A stretch of 64,000 nt of DNA from Magicicada septendecula (lineage: Eukaryota; Arthropoda; Insecta; Hemiptera; Cicadidae): NCBI GenBank assembly GCA_034769895.1, contig JAWRYS010001467.1, positions 1-64,000 on the forward strand, written 5' to 3'. The notes beneath the pieces are model-generated. The model was not told the DNA's origin and made no database searches. It saw only the letters and a list, made by a program, of their open reading frames with translations. The translations under genes and the position numbers were made by a program. The first letter of the stretch is position 1; every line of letters starts with the position of its first letter. Below are positions 48,758-62,275 of this stretch, one piece after another.

Positions 48758-51700
48758 GGCAGGGAGACCCGAAAACCTGTGTCTTCCGCAGCTACTCAAA
48801 ATTGGGTAAACTAAAAGAAACCAGTAATAATAATAAGAATGAATTATTCTGTAACCAAGTGAAAAACAAAAAAGGTGCGAAAGATATCGACCCCTATGTG
48901 CGAGAATTTCATGAAAAGTGTAATGCGATTAAGAAATGTAAATGGAAAAAAAATCTACTACCATTAATACGAGTCGACTTAGGCGTTACATCCCCCATCG
49001 CCTTAATTGATTTGGGATCTAGTAGAAGCTTAATCAGCCAAGAATTAGCGGACATGTTAGCTAAACATCATCTAGTAAAACGGAACCAACCTGTGAATAT
49101 AAAGTGTGCTACCGCTGATAAACGTAAAATAAATATAAACCTGAGCATTACCGTTAAGGTTAAAATAAAAAACCTAAGTTGGATATTTACAATGTTAGTA
49201 TGTAAAGAATTAGGACCTGATTTAATATTAGGTGCAGATTTTATTAGTAAGACAGGAATGATTCTTGACATCTACGAGCGAGAATTTTATTTCAGATTTG
49301 ACCGTGCAAGAAAACATAAATTTGATAGTAATGAAGATAAACGTTGTTCATCCACTGCACATGTAATACACCAAGATTCAGATTTATCTCACCTAGAACG
49401 AAGAGATAGAGTCAAAATAGTAAAACTAATAAAAGAATTTTCCTCGGTTCTTACACCAAAACTAGGACTGACGGACCTAATAGAGTATAAAATTAATCTG
49501 AGTGATCAGAAAGTAATACGACTACCCCCGTACAAGTTGTCGCCCCCCAAGATGGAAGTCATGCGAAACCATATCAATAAGTTATTGGATCAAGGAGTCA
49601 TAGAACCCTCTACGTCCCCATATTCTTCACCCTCCTTTTTAGTACCGAAAGGACCAGATAAACACAGACTAGTTGTAGACTACAGGCAATTAAATAAAAG
49701 AATAGAATTTGAATCAATCCCTCTTCCAGACATCCATAGTGCGTTTCATTATTTTACTAAAGCAATGGTTTTTACGGTAATGGATCTAAATCAAGCTTTT
49801 CACCAAATACCTCTTTCAGAAGAATCCAAACGTCTAACCGCGTTTGCAGTTCCTTTTAACTTGTACCAATTTACTAGGGTACCCTTTGGAATATCTCAAG
49901 GAAGTTCCGTATGTAGTAGACTATTGGAGAAGATATTTCACGACATTAAATTTAAATATGTGTACCACTATTTGGACGACATCGTAATATACAGTGAATC
50001 AATGGAACAACATCTCAGACATTTGCGTGAAGTGTTATCTCGTTTACTAAGAGCAGGATTAACGGTGAACCCAAATAAGGTAAGTTTTGCTGTCCCTCAG
50101 TTTTCTTTCTTAGGACACATAGTGAAAGCGAATGGAAAGGTAAGCATTGACCCCGAACGTACCCGTGCTATTAGAGAATTTGCACCCCCACGAGATGCAA
50201 AAGGTATAGCCCGATTTTTAGGTATGGTGAATTATTTCCACAAATACATTCCCCATCTTGCCGAAATAGCAGCACCCCTAAACTCCTTACGAAAGAAGGG
50301 AACAAAGTTCGAATGGAGCTCAATACATCAAAACGCGTTTGAGCAACTTAAAGAAAGCATTATATCTCCCCCAGTTTTGCAATTAGCTGATTTCACAAAA
50401 CCATTCGTCGTGCAAACCGACAGTTCCAGTGTAGCGTTAGGTGCAGTGATATACCAAGAGATAGATAACTGTAGACTACCAATTAGTTATGCATCACGAA
50501 CACTGAGCGATCAAGAAAGAAAGTATTCTGCATATGAATTGGAATGTTTAGCAATTGTTTTTGCATTCGAAAAGTTTAAACCCTTCCTAGAACATAAAGA
50601 ATTTCTTTTAGAAACCGACAATCAGGCGTTATCATGGTTATTGAATCACCCTAAACAATTAGGACGAATTGGCAGATGGATATTGAAATTAAACTGCTAC
50701 AAATTCAGAGTGCAGCATATTAAAGGTACTCAAAATGTAGTCGCCGATACCCTGTCCCGTATGTTCCAGTCACCCACTAAAACTTCCGAAAACGTAGTGA
50801 AGCCGGAAATAGCAAGTGCGAACGCTGTAATTACTGAATTCCCCCTTGCCTTTACAAACGTTGCCCTGTACCAACAACAAGACCCCTTACTGAAGCCTAT
50901 TATAGAACAACTTACCCAAGGTATTAAATCCGAGAAGTACGTATTGAGTAAGAATGTACTGTGTCTCAAAATAAGAGACGGAAAGGAATTAAGAATAATA
51001 GCCCCGGATGTAATTAAGCCCATGCTAATGGAATACTTCCATTCATCTACCATAGGAGCCCATATGGGAATCAATAAGACGATACATCGTATTCGAAAGG
51101 AATATCATTGGAACAATATGAACTGCGAAATAGCTACCTTCGTAAAGAAATGTTCATTATGCGCCCTTAGCAAACCCGCCAGAAATACTCAAGTAAGCCA
51201 ATTGATATCAGAAATCCCAAAGACCCCTTTTTCGAAACTTTATCTAGATTTCTCAGGTCCGTATCCGCGATCCAAATCAGGAAATACCATGTTACTGATC
51301 TGTGTAGATTCGTTCACCAAATTTGTTTGGATGTATCCCATGCGACGAGCATTAGCGTCGACAACAGTTAAAATACTACAGGAAAGATTATTTAAAGATT
51401 ATGGAACTCCAGTACGTATAGTATCTGATAACGGCCCGCAGTTTAAAGCAAAAGAATTTAGGAATATGTGTTTCAAGTTAGGGATAGACCATATAACCAC
51501 TACAGAGGCAATATTGCTGAAAGGTATCTACGAAACCTCAAATCTGCGCTAATAGCCTATCATGCGAACGATCACATGTCGTGGGACCAAAATCTATCCT
51601 GGATTCAATACGCTTTTAATTCAGCTTACCACGAAGGTCACAAGTCGACCCCGTTCGAGTTACTATACAAGTATCGACCAAACCACCCTTTGTCCACAAG

Positions 51701-52055
51701 ATGGAATATACACGATCTGCTGCCTCCGCAAATAACGGATAAGCAGATAAAGCGAATATGGAACAAAGCCCGCTCTAACTTGAGAGCAAGCTTGGAAAAA
51801 TCCAGAAGATACCACGAGAAAGGTAATCATAGCAACTCAGTCAGGTACCAAGTAGGTGACTTAGTAATGTACAAGACTCACCCCATTAGTAGTGCGATTG
51901 ATAAGACCACCTCGAAACTATCATTCAGATGGTGTGGCCCTTACCAAATCCAAAAGTACCTAACTCCAGTTACAGTAGCCCTGTGCGAACCTGCAACTCA
52001 GAAATATGTGCGGAGAACGCATATTTCGCAACTAAAGTTGTATAAGAAGAAGTGA
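48748..52055 (+). pseudogene. B2 pol: protease, RT, RNase H, integrase; one 13-nt deletion
   Basis: Continuous from the frameshift site to 51552. Numbering from codon 48802: protease at 60-150 with LIDLGSSRSLIS (DLG where DSG/DTG is required), RT about 250-430 with YHYLDDIVIYS (DD at 391-392), RNase H about 530-655 (TDSSS, YELEC, ETDNQ, ADTLS), integrase zinc region about 745-790 (two His, CSLC), core with LYLDFSGPY and VSDNGPQFK. A 13-nt deletion near 51507, relative to B1, shifts the frame before the catalytic Glu. The rest (GNIAERYLRNLK ... VRRTHISQLKLYKK) lies in the frame ending at 52055. An inactive protease and split integrase make this copy defective. The listed start relies on frameshifting; there is no ATG at 48802 (the codon is TTG). 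Confidence 0.9.
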
Positions 52056-52606
52056 CGTTATAGTATAACCCAAAAAGAAAAGGGAATACTAGGCAGTAAA
52101 GAAAATTATATTTCTGAATCCACGTAAGAAATGTAAAACGTAGAGTTTGGAAACGAGGCCTGATCAACCTGAGTTCCAGTTCTGCGAAGCATGCATTAAT
52201 GAATAATCATTAACTAGATGGGTACTAACACTCATTAACTACATGAGTTATATAGGACTCACAGAAGAAAAGATAGAATTCTAAATAGTAAAGATTTAGA
52301 AAGTTACTCTATAGAAGAGAGAGTAAGACAAACAAAAAACCGGTAGTAAAATTAAGTGATAGAAATAAGAAAGAGTTTTGTGTTTTAATTGTGTAAATAT
52401 TTAGTGTAAATAGTATGTAAAAAAAAAAAAGGTAGTTCATAAGAATATAAAGTGTACTGTGTTGTAACTATATGTAATAACTATGTGGACAACGTTGTAA
52501 AGTGTACGACAACTATGTGAAAGAAATTACACACACTAACCCCATTCAATATCCCAGTGCCCAATAGTGAGTTAGACTCAAAAAGCTTAACCGTAGCGTG
52601 CAATTT
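52056..52606 (+). other. B2 3' untranslated region
   Basis: Non-coding between the integrase stop and the polypurine tract; matching copy at 56936-57486 in B3. Confidence 0.6.
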
Positions 52607-52619
52607 AAGCGGTGGAGTA
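52607..52619 (+). promoter_or_regulatory. B2 polypurine tract
   Basis: aagcggtggagta abuts the 3' LTR. Confidence 0.7.
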
Positions 52620-53246
52620 TGTGACGATTTAAATAAAAGAAATAATCAAGAAAATAAAAATTTTAAAAAATTAAGGTTGCGAGCTCTTAAGCCATTTAAA
52701 TCTCACTGTATTAATATAAAATACCTGTATGTACTCAGTATGAGAGGAAGCAGTAATTAATTAGTTATAAGATACTCTAATAAAAAGATAAATTGTAAAG
52801 AGTTATTAATATCGTATTTAACCCTTTGCTTGTAAGCAGGCGCTGTCCTGTTGATTCCAGACTCGACATGCTTTCCAAGTCTTGTGTGAGTAAGAATAAG
52901 TTAAAAAAAAACTAATGTTAATAATAAAAAAATCTGAAGACATGAATAGTCGCTAAAACAACTGATTTAAATTATGTATATTTGTTTAGGGATAGTTTGT
53001 ATAAATAAAAATGTTAACTTAAATATAGTTAGGAACTATATTCTCGCGCGGAAATTGTCCCACTAACTTTTGCCCAGTACCAGGCGAAGGGAGCGGAATT
53101 TCTCTCTCTTGCAATGGTGACTTCGTACAGTATAGACGTAGGAGCTGTGCGCTTAAAATATGTTAACTACATTTTGTCTCACCTTAAGATGGTGTACCAG
53201 ATGTAGCTGTTTAAAGCATCTGGATGTGTTAATTAATATAGTCATG
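52620..53246 (+). repeat. B2 3' LTR, truncated after 627 bp
   Basis: Matches the first part of the 5' LTR, then breaks at gtcatg. In several distinguishing positions it agrees with B3's 3' LTR rather than B2's own 5' LTR. Confidence 0.9.
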
Positions 53247-53852
53247 ATGCCTAGTCTAAACACACGGTAATTAAGCATAGAGGCACGTACAAAGACGCGC
53301 AACATGAACATGCGCGTGTGGACGACGCAGATCACACTCCAAAGGGACGCCACGAAAAATGGCGAGGAACGAAGACTGCCGGATACTCTTAGATGCCACG
53401 CCTTCCACAGGCTCAATCTTTTCGCCAGTCAACATCGTCAACGCCAGTGCCCAATGCCAAACCATGCTACCTAAACGGTGATGAACAGCTTAGTAATCGC
53501 ATTGGCCATGTATGTGCCCGGAAACAGTCAGACAAGGTGGGGATTTAGTTACCCATCGTTTCATCAGTCGACGACTAAGATCTGAAAACACCGGACCCCA
53601 GTAGTGGTGTGCGTCGCCGGCCGGGCAAAGTTTTATTTATTATTAAAATGGAAAAATAGTTAAGTCAGTCGACGAAAGAGATCCGACCCGGCCGGGGCAT
53701 CATAAACAGCTCGCGAACTACAAAATTTTATAAAATGTCGACAAAGTGTCAAAAACTTAACTCAAATCAACCATGAAGCAATCTATGTGCTCGAAATGGA
53801 GTGAAGAAGAAAAAGTTATGTGGATTTTACGGAACTAGTTGAAATATTAGAG

Positions 53853-53886
<34 letters not shown>

Positions 53887-55333
53887 GGAGTGTAAATCAA
53901 ATTGAAAAATGTTATGTGAAACCAAGGCTAATTTTCGATGATGGAGGCTGAACATAAACTTAATAAATGGACATTTTAAATATTTTGATTTATGGTTCTG
54001 ACTTGCTGATTTTGGAAACGAAGTATGGTAAAATTGAACAATTAATGATGAAGAATTGTAAATAATTTAGTGAAATTAATTGTGTTTGTATTGTAACAAG
54101 TAGGTAATGTAAACAATATGTGTATGTGGTAGAATTTGTTTAATAATAATAATAATATTTTGTCAAATTAAATAAATGATTACGAAGGTGGTAATTAATG
54201 AATGATAAATTGTTTTGGAAGTAATGTAATTAAAAATGTTGTGTTTTCAATAATTGATTTAAGATGTTATATAATGATGGATTTAAATTATTTTATGAGA
54301 TGTGAATTTGACAATGATTAATAAATAAATTGTTTAGTATGGAATAACATTGTTGTTAAAATGTTTCAGAAGGTACAGGGAGTTATTGATATTTATATTT
54401 GTGTGCTTATGACAGGGTATGAGCGATGTCCTGTGAGTATAAATTTTATAATACAAGTTATATATAGTAAAATGTTTACAGATGTTGAAAAGATTTTAAC
54501 TCAATGATGAGACTAATTTGAGATAATTGTACTAAATAGACACTATAGCCAAAAGGTAGTAATAATTGAAATATGAGATAAAATAAATGTTAATAATAAA
54601 TTTGAAATTTTTGAGGAATCTAATTGTAATAAGTGATAAATAATGAAATGATGATCTATAGAAGAGTTAATAAAGAATTCAAGATATAATGTTTATAATG
54701 TTCTGTATAAATTATTTAAATGAGAATTGTTTAGTAATGTAACAATGTCAGTGTTCAAGGTAAATGTGTATTATGTGTAAAGGTGTAAGGTATGTGGGTA
54801 ATTTTGGGGGGTTGAATGGTGTTAATAGAAGTGCTATACCTAGGGAGTGTAGAAACTGCAAGTGTAGAAGGTTTAGTTTAGTTAGTAATATGCTATTGCC
54901 GTGGTGACATGTGCCACGGTAGATAGCGGTAAGGGTTGGGGGTAACAGGGAGTGTTACCTCCATCGGAGGCCAAAATGGCGTAAAATACACGGCACACCC
55001 TTTTATATAATTTTATATTATATGCTGAAAAAGATTGCCATGCCGTGTATAATAATGACGTAGAGAACAAGCCTGAATTTAGAGTTGATTTCCCCGACTT
55101 TTCGGGCGATTACTGCCTTACCAGCACTAATCGTGGTTTTGGATAGCGGTCGGCTATGGCCATAAATTAAGAACCTTGACCATAGCTGGCTTGAAATTGG
55201 TGTATATTTGAAATTATTGGGGGGTGACTTAGGGGAAATCCCCGGAACTATGGAACAGCGGCTGCCACTCTGTTCGAGTAGGAACAGTAAACCAGGTGGT
55301 AGACCCGTTTTAAGGGCATACTAATTTATAACA
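53247..55333. other. Unique centre between the inverted elements
   Basis: GC-rich at 53250-53720 (CCGGCC-type palindromes at about 53616 and 53690), then G/T/A-rich and C-poor with a TAA repeat near 53862-53883. Several perfect short hairpins lie at 54898-55243. No credible coding. The part left of 55334 is the 3' flank of B3. Confidence 0.5.
54898..55243. other. Cluster of short perfect hairpins
   Basis: CCGTGG/CCACGG (54899-54919), GGTAAC/GTTACC (54941-54959), CCTCC/GGAGG (54958-54970), CCCG/CGGG (55093-55104), GGGG/CCCC (55232-55243). It may be a structured RNA leader or transposon end; function unknown. Confidence 0.3.
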
Positions 55334-56922
55334 TGTAACTGCTTTTCGCCCCGTTACAAATCCAGGGAACCCCTCGTAATTAAACTCCGTTGATTAGATG
55401 GGCTGCATACGTTGTAACAGAATTGATCACAAATAATTAATGTAACAAATTACTTACTAACTGTGTAAGGAAACAATGGCAAGGTATACAATTGATTTAA
55501 GCACTCCTCATATGTGTGTAACAAGAAGACTTCTCTTTATTTAACATTTAAAAAACATATACTGACAGATCCCATGACATTACTAATTCAATTATTAAAT
55601 TATTGAAAGGTTTCTTTAAACTTTGAGATCAAACTTGATTTTATATAGCTATACCTCGGATCCGGGTCAACTTTCTGTATTTCTGTAATTAAGACTTTTA
55701 ATTATACTCGTTTTATGATATTAGCTTGCAAGACTTTCTTTTATTCAACCATTGGAAGAATGGTATTATTGCTTGAATTATATTACTCTACATTAGCATA
55801 TAAATTGTTACAACGTATGAAGTTAGAATAGATACATGAAATTCTTAGATTTAATTTATAAGTCTTTACAAAGTTAATAGTTTCTGAAAAGTCTCTTTCA
55901 AGATGTGTTGTGTAACAAATATTAGTAACCCTCGATAGACAGGCTATCGAGTCACCTTTTAATTGGTATGCAGAAGACTCGTCCTGGGGTATCCGTCTTG
56001 GGAAACAGGAACAGCTACGTCGTCATCTCGGTCTGGCCTTCCTGTGTAAAGGGCTCCAAAAGTTCAAAGGTTGAACAATATGTGGTATAGATATCTACGA
56101 TGATCTTGTAGATTCTCTGATGTCCTGATCTGCATATTCTGTCACGTGCAGTAGAGTTTGTGGCTTCTGATAGTTCACATCTCCGGGTATGACTTTGGAA
56201 TTGTTGTTATTTGTTGAAGCACGTAGTCATCTTGTGTTACACTCCTTTTTTACGTTTCGTTTCGATTTTTTTACTTTAAATTTCTTGTCTATTTACATGA
56301 CTATATTAATTAACACATCCAGATGCTTTAAACAGCTACATCTGGTACACCATCTTAAGGTGAGACAAAATGTAGTTAACATATTTTAAGCGCACAGCTC
56401 CTACGTCTATACTGTACGAAGTCACCATTGCAAGAGAGAGAAATTCCGCTCCCTTCGCCTGGTACTGGGCAAAAGTTAGTGGGACAATTTCCGCGCGAGA
56501 ATATAGTTCCTAACTATATTTAAGTTAACATTTTTATTTATACAAACTATCCCTAAACAAATATACATAATTTAAATCAGTTGTTTTAGCGACTATTCAT
56601 GTCTTCAGATTTTTTTATTATTAACATTAGTTTTTTTTTAACTTATTCTTACTCACACAAGACTTGGAAAGCATGTCGAGTCTGGAATCAACAGGACAGC
56701 GCCTGCTTACAAGCAAAGGGTTAAATACGATATTAATAACTCTTTACAATTTATCTTTTTATTAGAGTATCTTATAACTAATTAATTACTGCTTCCTCTC
56801 ATACTGAGTACATACAGGTATTTTATATTAATACAGTGAGATTTAAATGGCTTAAGAGCTCGCAACCTTAATTTTTTAAAATTTTTATTTTCTTGATTAT
56901 TTCTTTTATTTAAATCGTCACA
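55334..56922 (-). repeat. B3 3' LTR
   Basis: 1589 bp, TGTGACG...AGTTACA in minus orientation; the polypurine tract (56923-56935) abuts it. Confidence 0.9.
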
Positions 56923-57486
56923 TACTCCACCGCTTAAATTGCACGCTACGGTTAAGCTTTTTGAGTCTAACTCACTATTGGGCACTGGGATATTGAATGG
57001 GGTTAGTGTGTGTAATTTCTTTCACATAGTTGTCGTACACTTTACAACGTTGTCCACATAGTTATTACATATAGTTACAACACAGTACACTTTATATTCT
57101 TATGAACTACCTTTTTTTTTTTTACATACTATTTACACTAAATATTTACACAATTAAAACACAAAACTCTTTCTTATTTCTATCACTTAATTTTACTACC
57201 GGTTTTTTGTTTGTCTTACTCTCTCTTCTATAGAGTAACTTTCTAAATCTTTACTATTTAGAATTCTATCTTTTCTTCTGTGAGTCCTATATAACTCATG
57301 TAGTTAATGAGTGTTAGTACCCATCTAGTTAATGATTATTCATTAATGCATGCTTCGCAGAACTGGAACTCAGGTTGATCAGGCCTCGTTTCCAAACTCT
57401 ACGTTTTACATTTCTTACGTGGATTCAGAAATATAATTTTCTTTACTGCCTAGTATTCCCTTTTCTTTTTGGGTTATACTATAACG

Positions 57487-60400
57487 TCACTTCTTCTTAT
57501 ACAACTTTAGTTGCGAAATATGCGTTCTCCGCACATATTTCTGAGTTGCAGGTTCGCACAGGGCTACTGTAACTGGAGTTAGGTACTTTTGGATTTGGTA
57601 AGGGCCACACCATCTGAATGATAGTTTCGAGGTGGTCTTATCAATCGCACTACTAATGGGGTGAGTCTTGTACATTACTAAGTCACCTACTTGGTACCTG
57701 ACTGAGTTGCTATGATTACCTTTCTCGTGGTATCTTCTGGATTTTTCCAAGCTTGCTCTCAAGTTAGAGCGGGCTTTGTTCCATATTCGCTTTATCTGCT
57801 TATCCGTTATTTGCGGAGGCAGCAGATCGTGTATATTCCATCTTGTGGACAAAGGGTGGTTTGGTCGATACTTGTATAGTAACTCGAACGGGGTCGACTT
57901 GTGACCTTCGTGGTAAGCTGAATTAAAAGCGTATTGAATCCAGGATAGATTTTGGTCCCACGACATGTGATCGTTCGCATGATAGGCTATTAGCGCAGAT
58001 TTGAGGTTTCGTAGATACCTTTCAGCAATATTGCCTCTGTAGTGGTTATATGGTCTATCCCTAACTTGAAACACATATTCCTAAATTCTTTTGCTTTAAA
58101 CTGCGGGCCGTTATCAGATACTATACGTACTGGAGTACCGTAATCTTTAAATAATCTTTCCTGTAGTATTTTAACTGTTGTCGACGCTAATGCTCGTCGC
58201 ATGGGATACATCCAAACAAATTTGGTGAACGAATCTACACAGATCAGTAACATGGTATTTCCTGATTTGGATCGCGGATACGGACCTGAGAAATCTAGAT
58301 AAAGTTTCGAAAAAGGGGTCTTTGGGATTTCTGATATCAATTGGCTTACTTGAGTATTTCTGGCGGGTTTGCTAAGGGCGCATAATGAACATTTCTTTAC
58401 GAAGGTAGCTATTTCGCAGTTCATATTGTTCCAATGATATTCCTTTCGAATACGATGTATCGTCTTATTGATTCCCATATGGGCTCCTATGGTAGATGAA
58501 TGGAAGTATTCCATTAGCATGGGCTTAATTACATCCGGGGCTATTATTCTTAATTCCTTTCCGTCTCTTATTTTGAGACACAGTACATTCTTACTCAATA
58601 CGTACTTCTCGGATTTAATACCTTGGGTAAGTTGTTCTATAATAGGCTTCAGTAAGGGGTCTTGTTGTTGGTACAGGGCAATGTTTGTAAAGGCAAGGGG
58701 GAATTCAGTAATTACAGCGTTCGCACTTGCTATTTCCGGCTTCACTACGTTTTCGGAAGTTTTAGTGGGTGACTGGAACATACGGGACAGGGTATCGGCG
58801 ACTACATTTTGAGTACCTTTAATATGCTGCACTCTGAATTTGTAGCAGTTTAATTTCAATATCCATCTGCCAATTCGTCCTAATTGTTTAGGGTGATTCA
58901 ATAACCATGATAACGCCTGATTGTCGGTTTCTAAAAGAAATTCTTTATGTTCTAGGAAGGGTTTAAACTTTTCGAATGCAAAAACAATTGCTAAACATTC
59001 CAATTCATATGCAGAATACTTTCTTTCTTGATCGCTCAGTGTTCGTGATGCATAACTAATTGGTAGTCTACAGTTATCTATCTCTTGGTATATCACTGCA
59101 CCTAACGCTACACTGGAACTGTCGGTTTGCACGACGAATGGTTTTGTGAAATCAGCTAATTGCAAAACTGGGGGAGATATAATGCTTTCTTTAAGTTGCT
59201 CAAACGCGTTTTGATGTATTGAGCTCCATTCGAACTTTGTTCCCTTCTTTCGTAAGGAGTTTAGGGGTGCTGCTATTTCGGCAAGATGGGGAATGTATTT
59301 GTGGAAATAATTCACCATACCTAAAAATCGGGCTATACCTTTTGCATCTCGTGGGGGTGCAAATTCTCTAATAGCGCGGGTACGTTCGGGGTCAATGCTT
59401 ACCTTTCCATTCGCTTTCACTATGTGTCCTAAGAAAGAAAACTGAGGGACAGCAAAACTTACCTTATTTGGGTTCACCGTTAATCCTGCTCTTAGTAAAC
59501 GAGATAACACTTCACGCAAATGTCTGAGATGTTGTTCCATTGATTCACTGTATATTACGATGTCGTCCAAATAGTGGTACACATATTTAAATTTAATGTC
59601 GTGAAATATCTTCTCCAATAGTCTACTACATACGGAACTTCCTTGAGATATTCCAAAGGGTACCCTAGTAAATTGGTACAAGTTAAAAGGAACTGCAAAC
59701 GCGGTTAGACGTTTGGATTCTTCTGAAAGAGGTATTTGGTGAAAAGCTTGATTTAGATCCATTACCGTAAAAACCATTGCTTTAGTAAAATAATGAAACG
59801 CACTATGGATGTCTGGAAGAGGGATTGATTCAAATTCTATTCTTTTATTTAATTGCCTGTAGTCTACAACTAGTCTGTGTTTATCTGGTCCTTTCGGTAC
59901 TAAAAAGGAGGGTGAAGAATATGGGGACGTAGAGGGTTCTATGACTCCTTGATCCAATAACTTATTGATATGGTTTCGCATGACTTCCATCTTGGGGGGC
60001 GACAACTTGTACGGGGGTAGTCGTATTACTTTCTGATCACTCAGATTAATTTTATACTCTATTAGGTCCGTCAGTCCTAGTTTTGGTGTAAGAACCGAGG
60101 AAAATTCTTTTATTAGTTTTACTATTTTGACTCTATCTCTTCGTTCTAGGTGAGATAAATCTGAATCTTGGTGTATTACATGTGCAGTGGATGAACAACG
60201 TTTATCTTCATTACTATCAAATTTATGTTTTCTTGCACGGTCAAATCTGAAATAAAATTCTCGCTCGTAGATGTCAAGAATCATTCCTGTCTTACTAATA
60301 AAATCTGCACCTAATATTAAATCAGGTCCTAATTCTTTACATACTAACATTGTAAATATCCAACTTAGGTTTTTTATTTTAACCTTAACGGTAATGCTCA

Positions 60401-60794
60401 GGTTTATATTTATTTTACGTTTATCAGCGGTAGCACACTTTATATTCACAGGTTGGTTCCGTTTTACTAGATGATGTTTAGCTAACATGTCCGCTAATTC
60501 TTGGCTGATTAAGCTTCTACTAGATCCCAAATCAATTAAGGCGATGGGGGATGTAACGCCTAAGTCGACTCGTATTAATGGTAGTAGATTTTTTTTCCAT
60601 TTACATTTCTTAATCGCATTACACTTTTCACGAAATTCTCGCACATAGGGGTCGATATCTTTCGCACCTTTTTTGTTTTTCACTTGGTTACAGAATAATT
60701 CATTCTTATTATTATTACTGGTTTCTTTTAGTTTACCCAATTTTGAGTAGCTGCGGAAGACACAGGTTTTCGGGTCTCCCTGCCTTACATGTTT
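57487..60794 (-). pseudogene. B3 pol, same defects as B2
   Basis: The 916-codon part (57990-60740) differs from B2 at only two residues noticed by eye: His to Arg in EFREKCN, and Val to Ile in FTNIALY. Protease DLGS and the 13-nt integrase deletion are shared. The C-terminal integrase frame is 57487-58074 and identical by eye. Confidence 0.9.
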
Positions 60795-62275
60795 TTTGAA
60801 TTGGGGTTATTCCGTTCCAATGGCTTACTTTTGCACTCTCTTCTTATGTGCCCATATTTGCCACAATTATAACAGGTGGGTTTTCTGCGAGGTGGGTACT
60901 TGGTTTCCGCTTTATCTGGGTTTACAGTTAACTTACCAGCTTTGCGCACATGGTGAGGTCTACTAGAAACTTGTCTTTCATACGAGGTTGTTACATCAGG
61001 CAGTAGTGCTCGCAATTGATGTCTATTAGTTCCAGAGGTTTTCATTGCTTCTCTATTTTGATCTGAGTACCATACATTTGAAGAATGGATACTGCACTGT
61101 TCTAGATCAACAATTGTATTGGGTCTATTCATCAATGATAGTCAAGATCTTTCTTCAGGTGACACTCCTATTAAAATGGTGTCCACCAGTTGTGTTTCAT
61201 TCCAGCTTACACGTAGTAGTCGAGAGGACTCCCTAATATCGGAGATGTAGTGAGCTAATCTCTCCTGATGTCCTTGTACTCGGAGTACTGTCTTCCTTTT
61301 TATTTCTTCATAGATGCCGGTGGGAATAAAGTATTTTATTAAAGAGCTATGTAGCTCTTCTACTGGGAAAGTAGAGGTTAGGGCTTCTAGCACACGATTT
61401 TTTAACGGGGGTTTACACTTTGGTAACAGAACTTGTAAAATTTGCCAGTCATTCAGCTGCTGTAGATCCTTTATCTGAAGAAGATAACTAATAAATGTTA
61501 GTAACTTGGAAACATTTAAACCATCTGTATAAGGGATTTCGGTTAAAATCTTCTCCACAGGGTGAGTCATTTTTCCGTATAGATCTGCGTTATAGTTCAT
61601 AGGGGTATTTCCTCGATGAGGGTGATTAGATTCATTGGGGGTGTTGGTCAATTCATTATTTCCGGGACGAAACTGAAAATGCTCGGGAGGAGGGACATTT
61701 ACATCTGTATCAGTATTTTGTTCTGGGTTCGCTTGCACTTGCGATACGATAGGTGAGTTCCGATCCGAGTTAGGCGGAGGTAAACCAGTGGTGGGGGATT
61801 GTACTGGGGAGATGTGTAATTTCATTAATGATTTCTCTATTTCGTGCATCCTGAATGAGTCGGATTTTCGTCTTAAATCGTTGATAATTGAAGGTAAGCG
61901 GCGTAGAGCTTCGTCTGCTAGCTTTTGTACATCAACGGGTATTTCTGTGAGATTCGGCCAGATCGACAAATTTTTTATTCGCCTGGTTAAATGCTCTATT
62001 CTCTGGGTAGTCCGCAAAATTTTTGCCGGAGATTTCTCGTCTTGGATTGTTTGGGACAATAAGTATAGTTCACTATACTTGGCATTACAAATTTCTTTCT
62101 CGCTTTCATAATCGAGTTGGCTTAGATTGTTTAATTGCACGGGCGCATCAAATCCACATTCGCGAATTGAACTTCGTAATTCCGCGACTGTTACATCAGC
62201 ATGGGGTAGTCCACGCAAAAGGGCTTCGTAAGACAGCTCGTCTTTTAATAACAAATCCGGGTTAAATTGGGCCAT
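60785..62275 (-). pseudogene. B3 gag with the same in-frame UGA
   Basis: ATG at 62275. Stop at 61142-61144 with following CTA, then the zinc-knuckle part 60785-61135. The 377-residue N-terminal part is identical to B2. The C-terminal part differs at one residue seen (Val to Ala in NPDKAE). Confidence 0.9.
60791..60797 (-). promoter_or_regulatory. B3 gag-pol -1 frameshift site, A AAA AAC
   Basis: Same heptamer, frame and distance to the gag stop as in B2. Confidence 0.7.

Larger units (their letters stand above)
44499..53246 (+). mobile_element. Osvaldo-like Ty3/gypsy element B2
   Basis: Complete 5' LTR (1590 bp), leader, gag, pol, polypurine tract and the first 627 bp of the 3' LTR, which is cut at 53246. 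Nearly identical, in opposite orientation, to B3. Related to B1 (same LTR start TGTGACGATTTAA, same gene order) but clearly a different subfamily. Confidence 0.92.

Noticed and set aside
53271..53465. Overlapping minus ORFs of 64 and 87 aa in the GC-rich centre
   Set aside because: One extends into the LTR, neither has recognisable motifs, and GC-rich sequence opens frames by chance.
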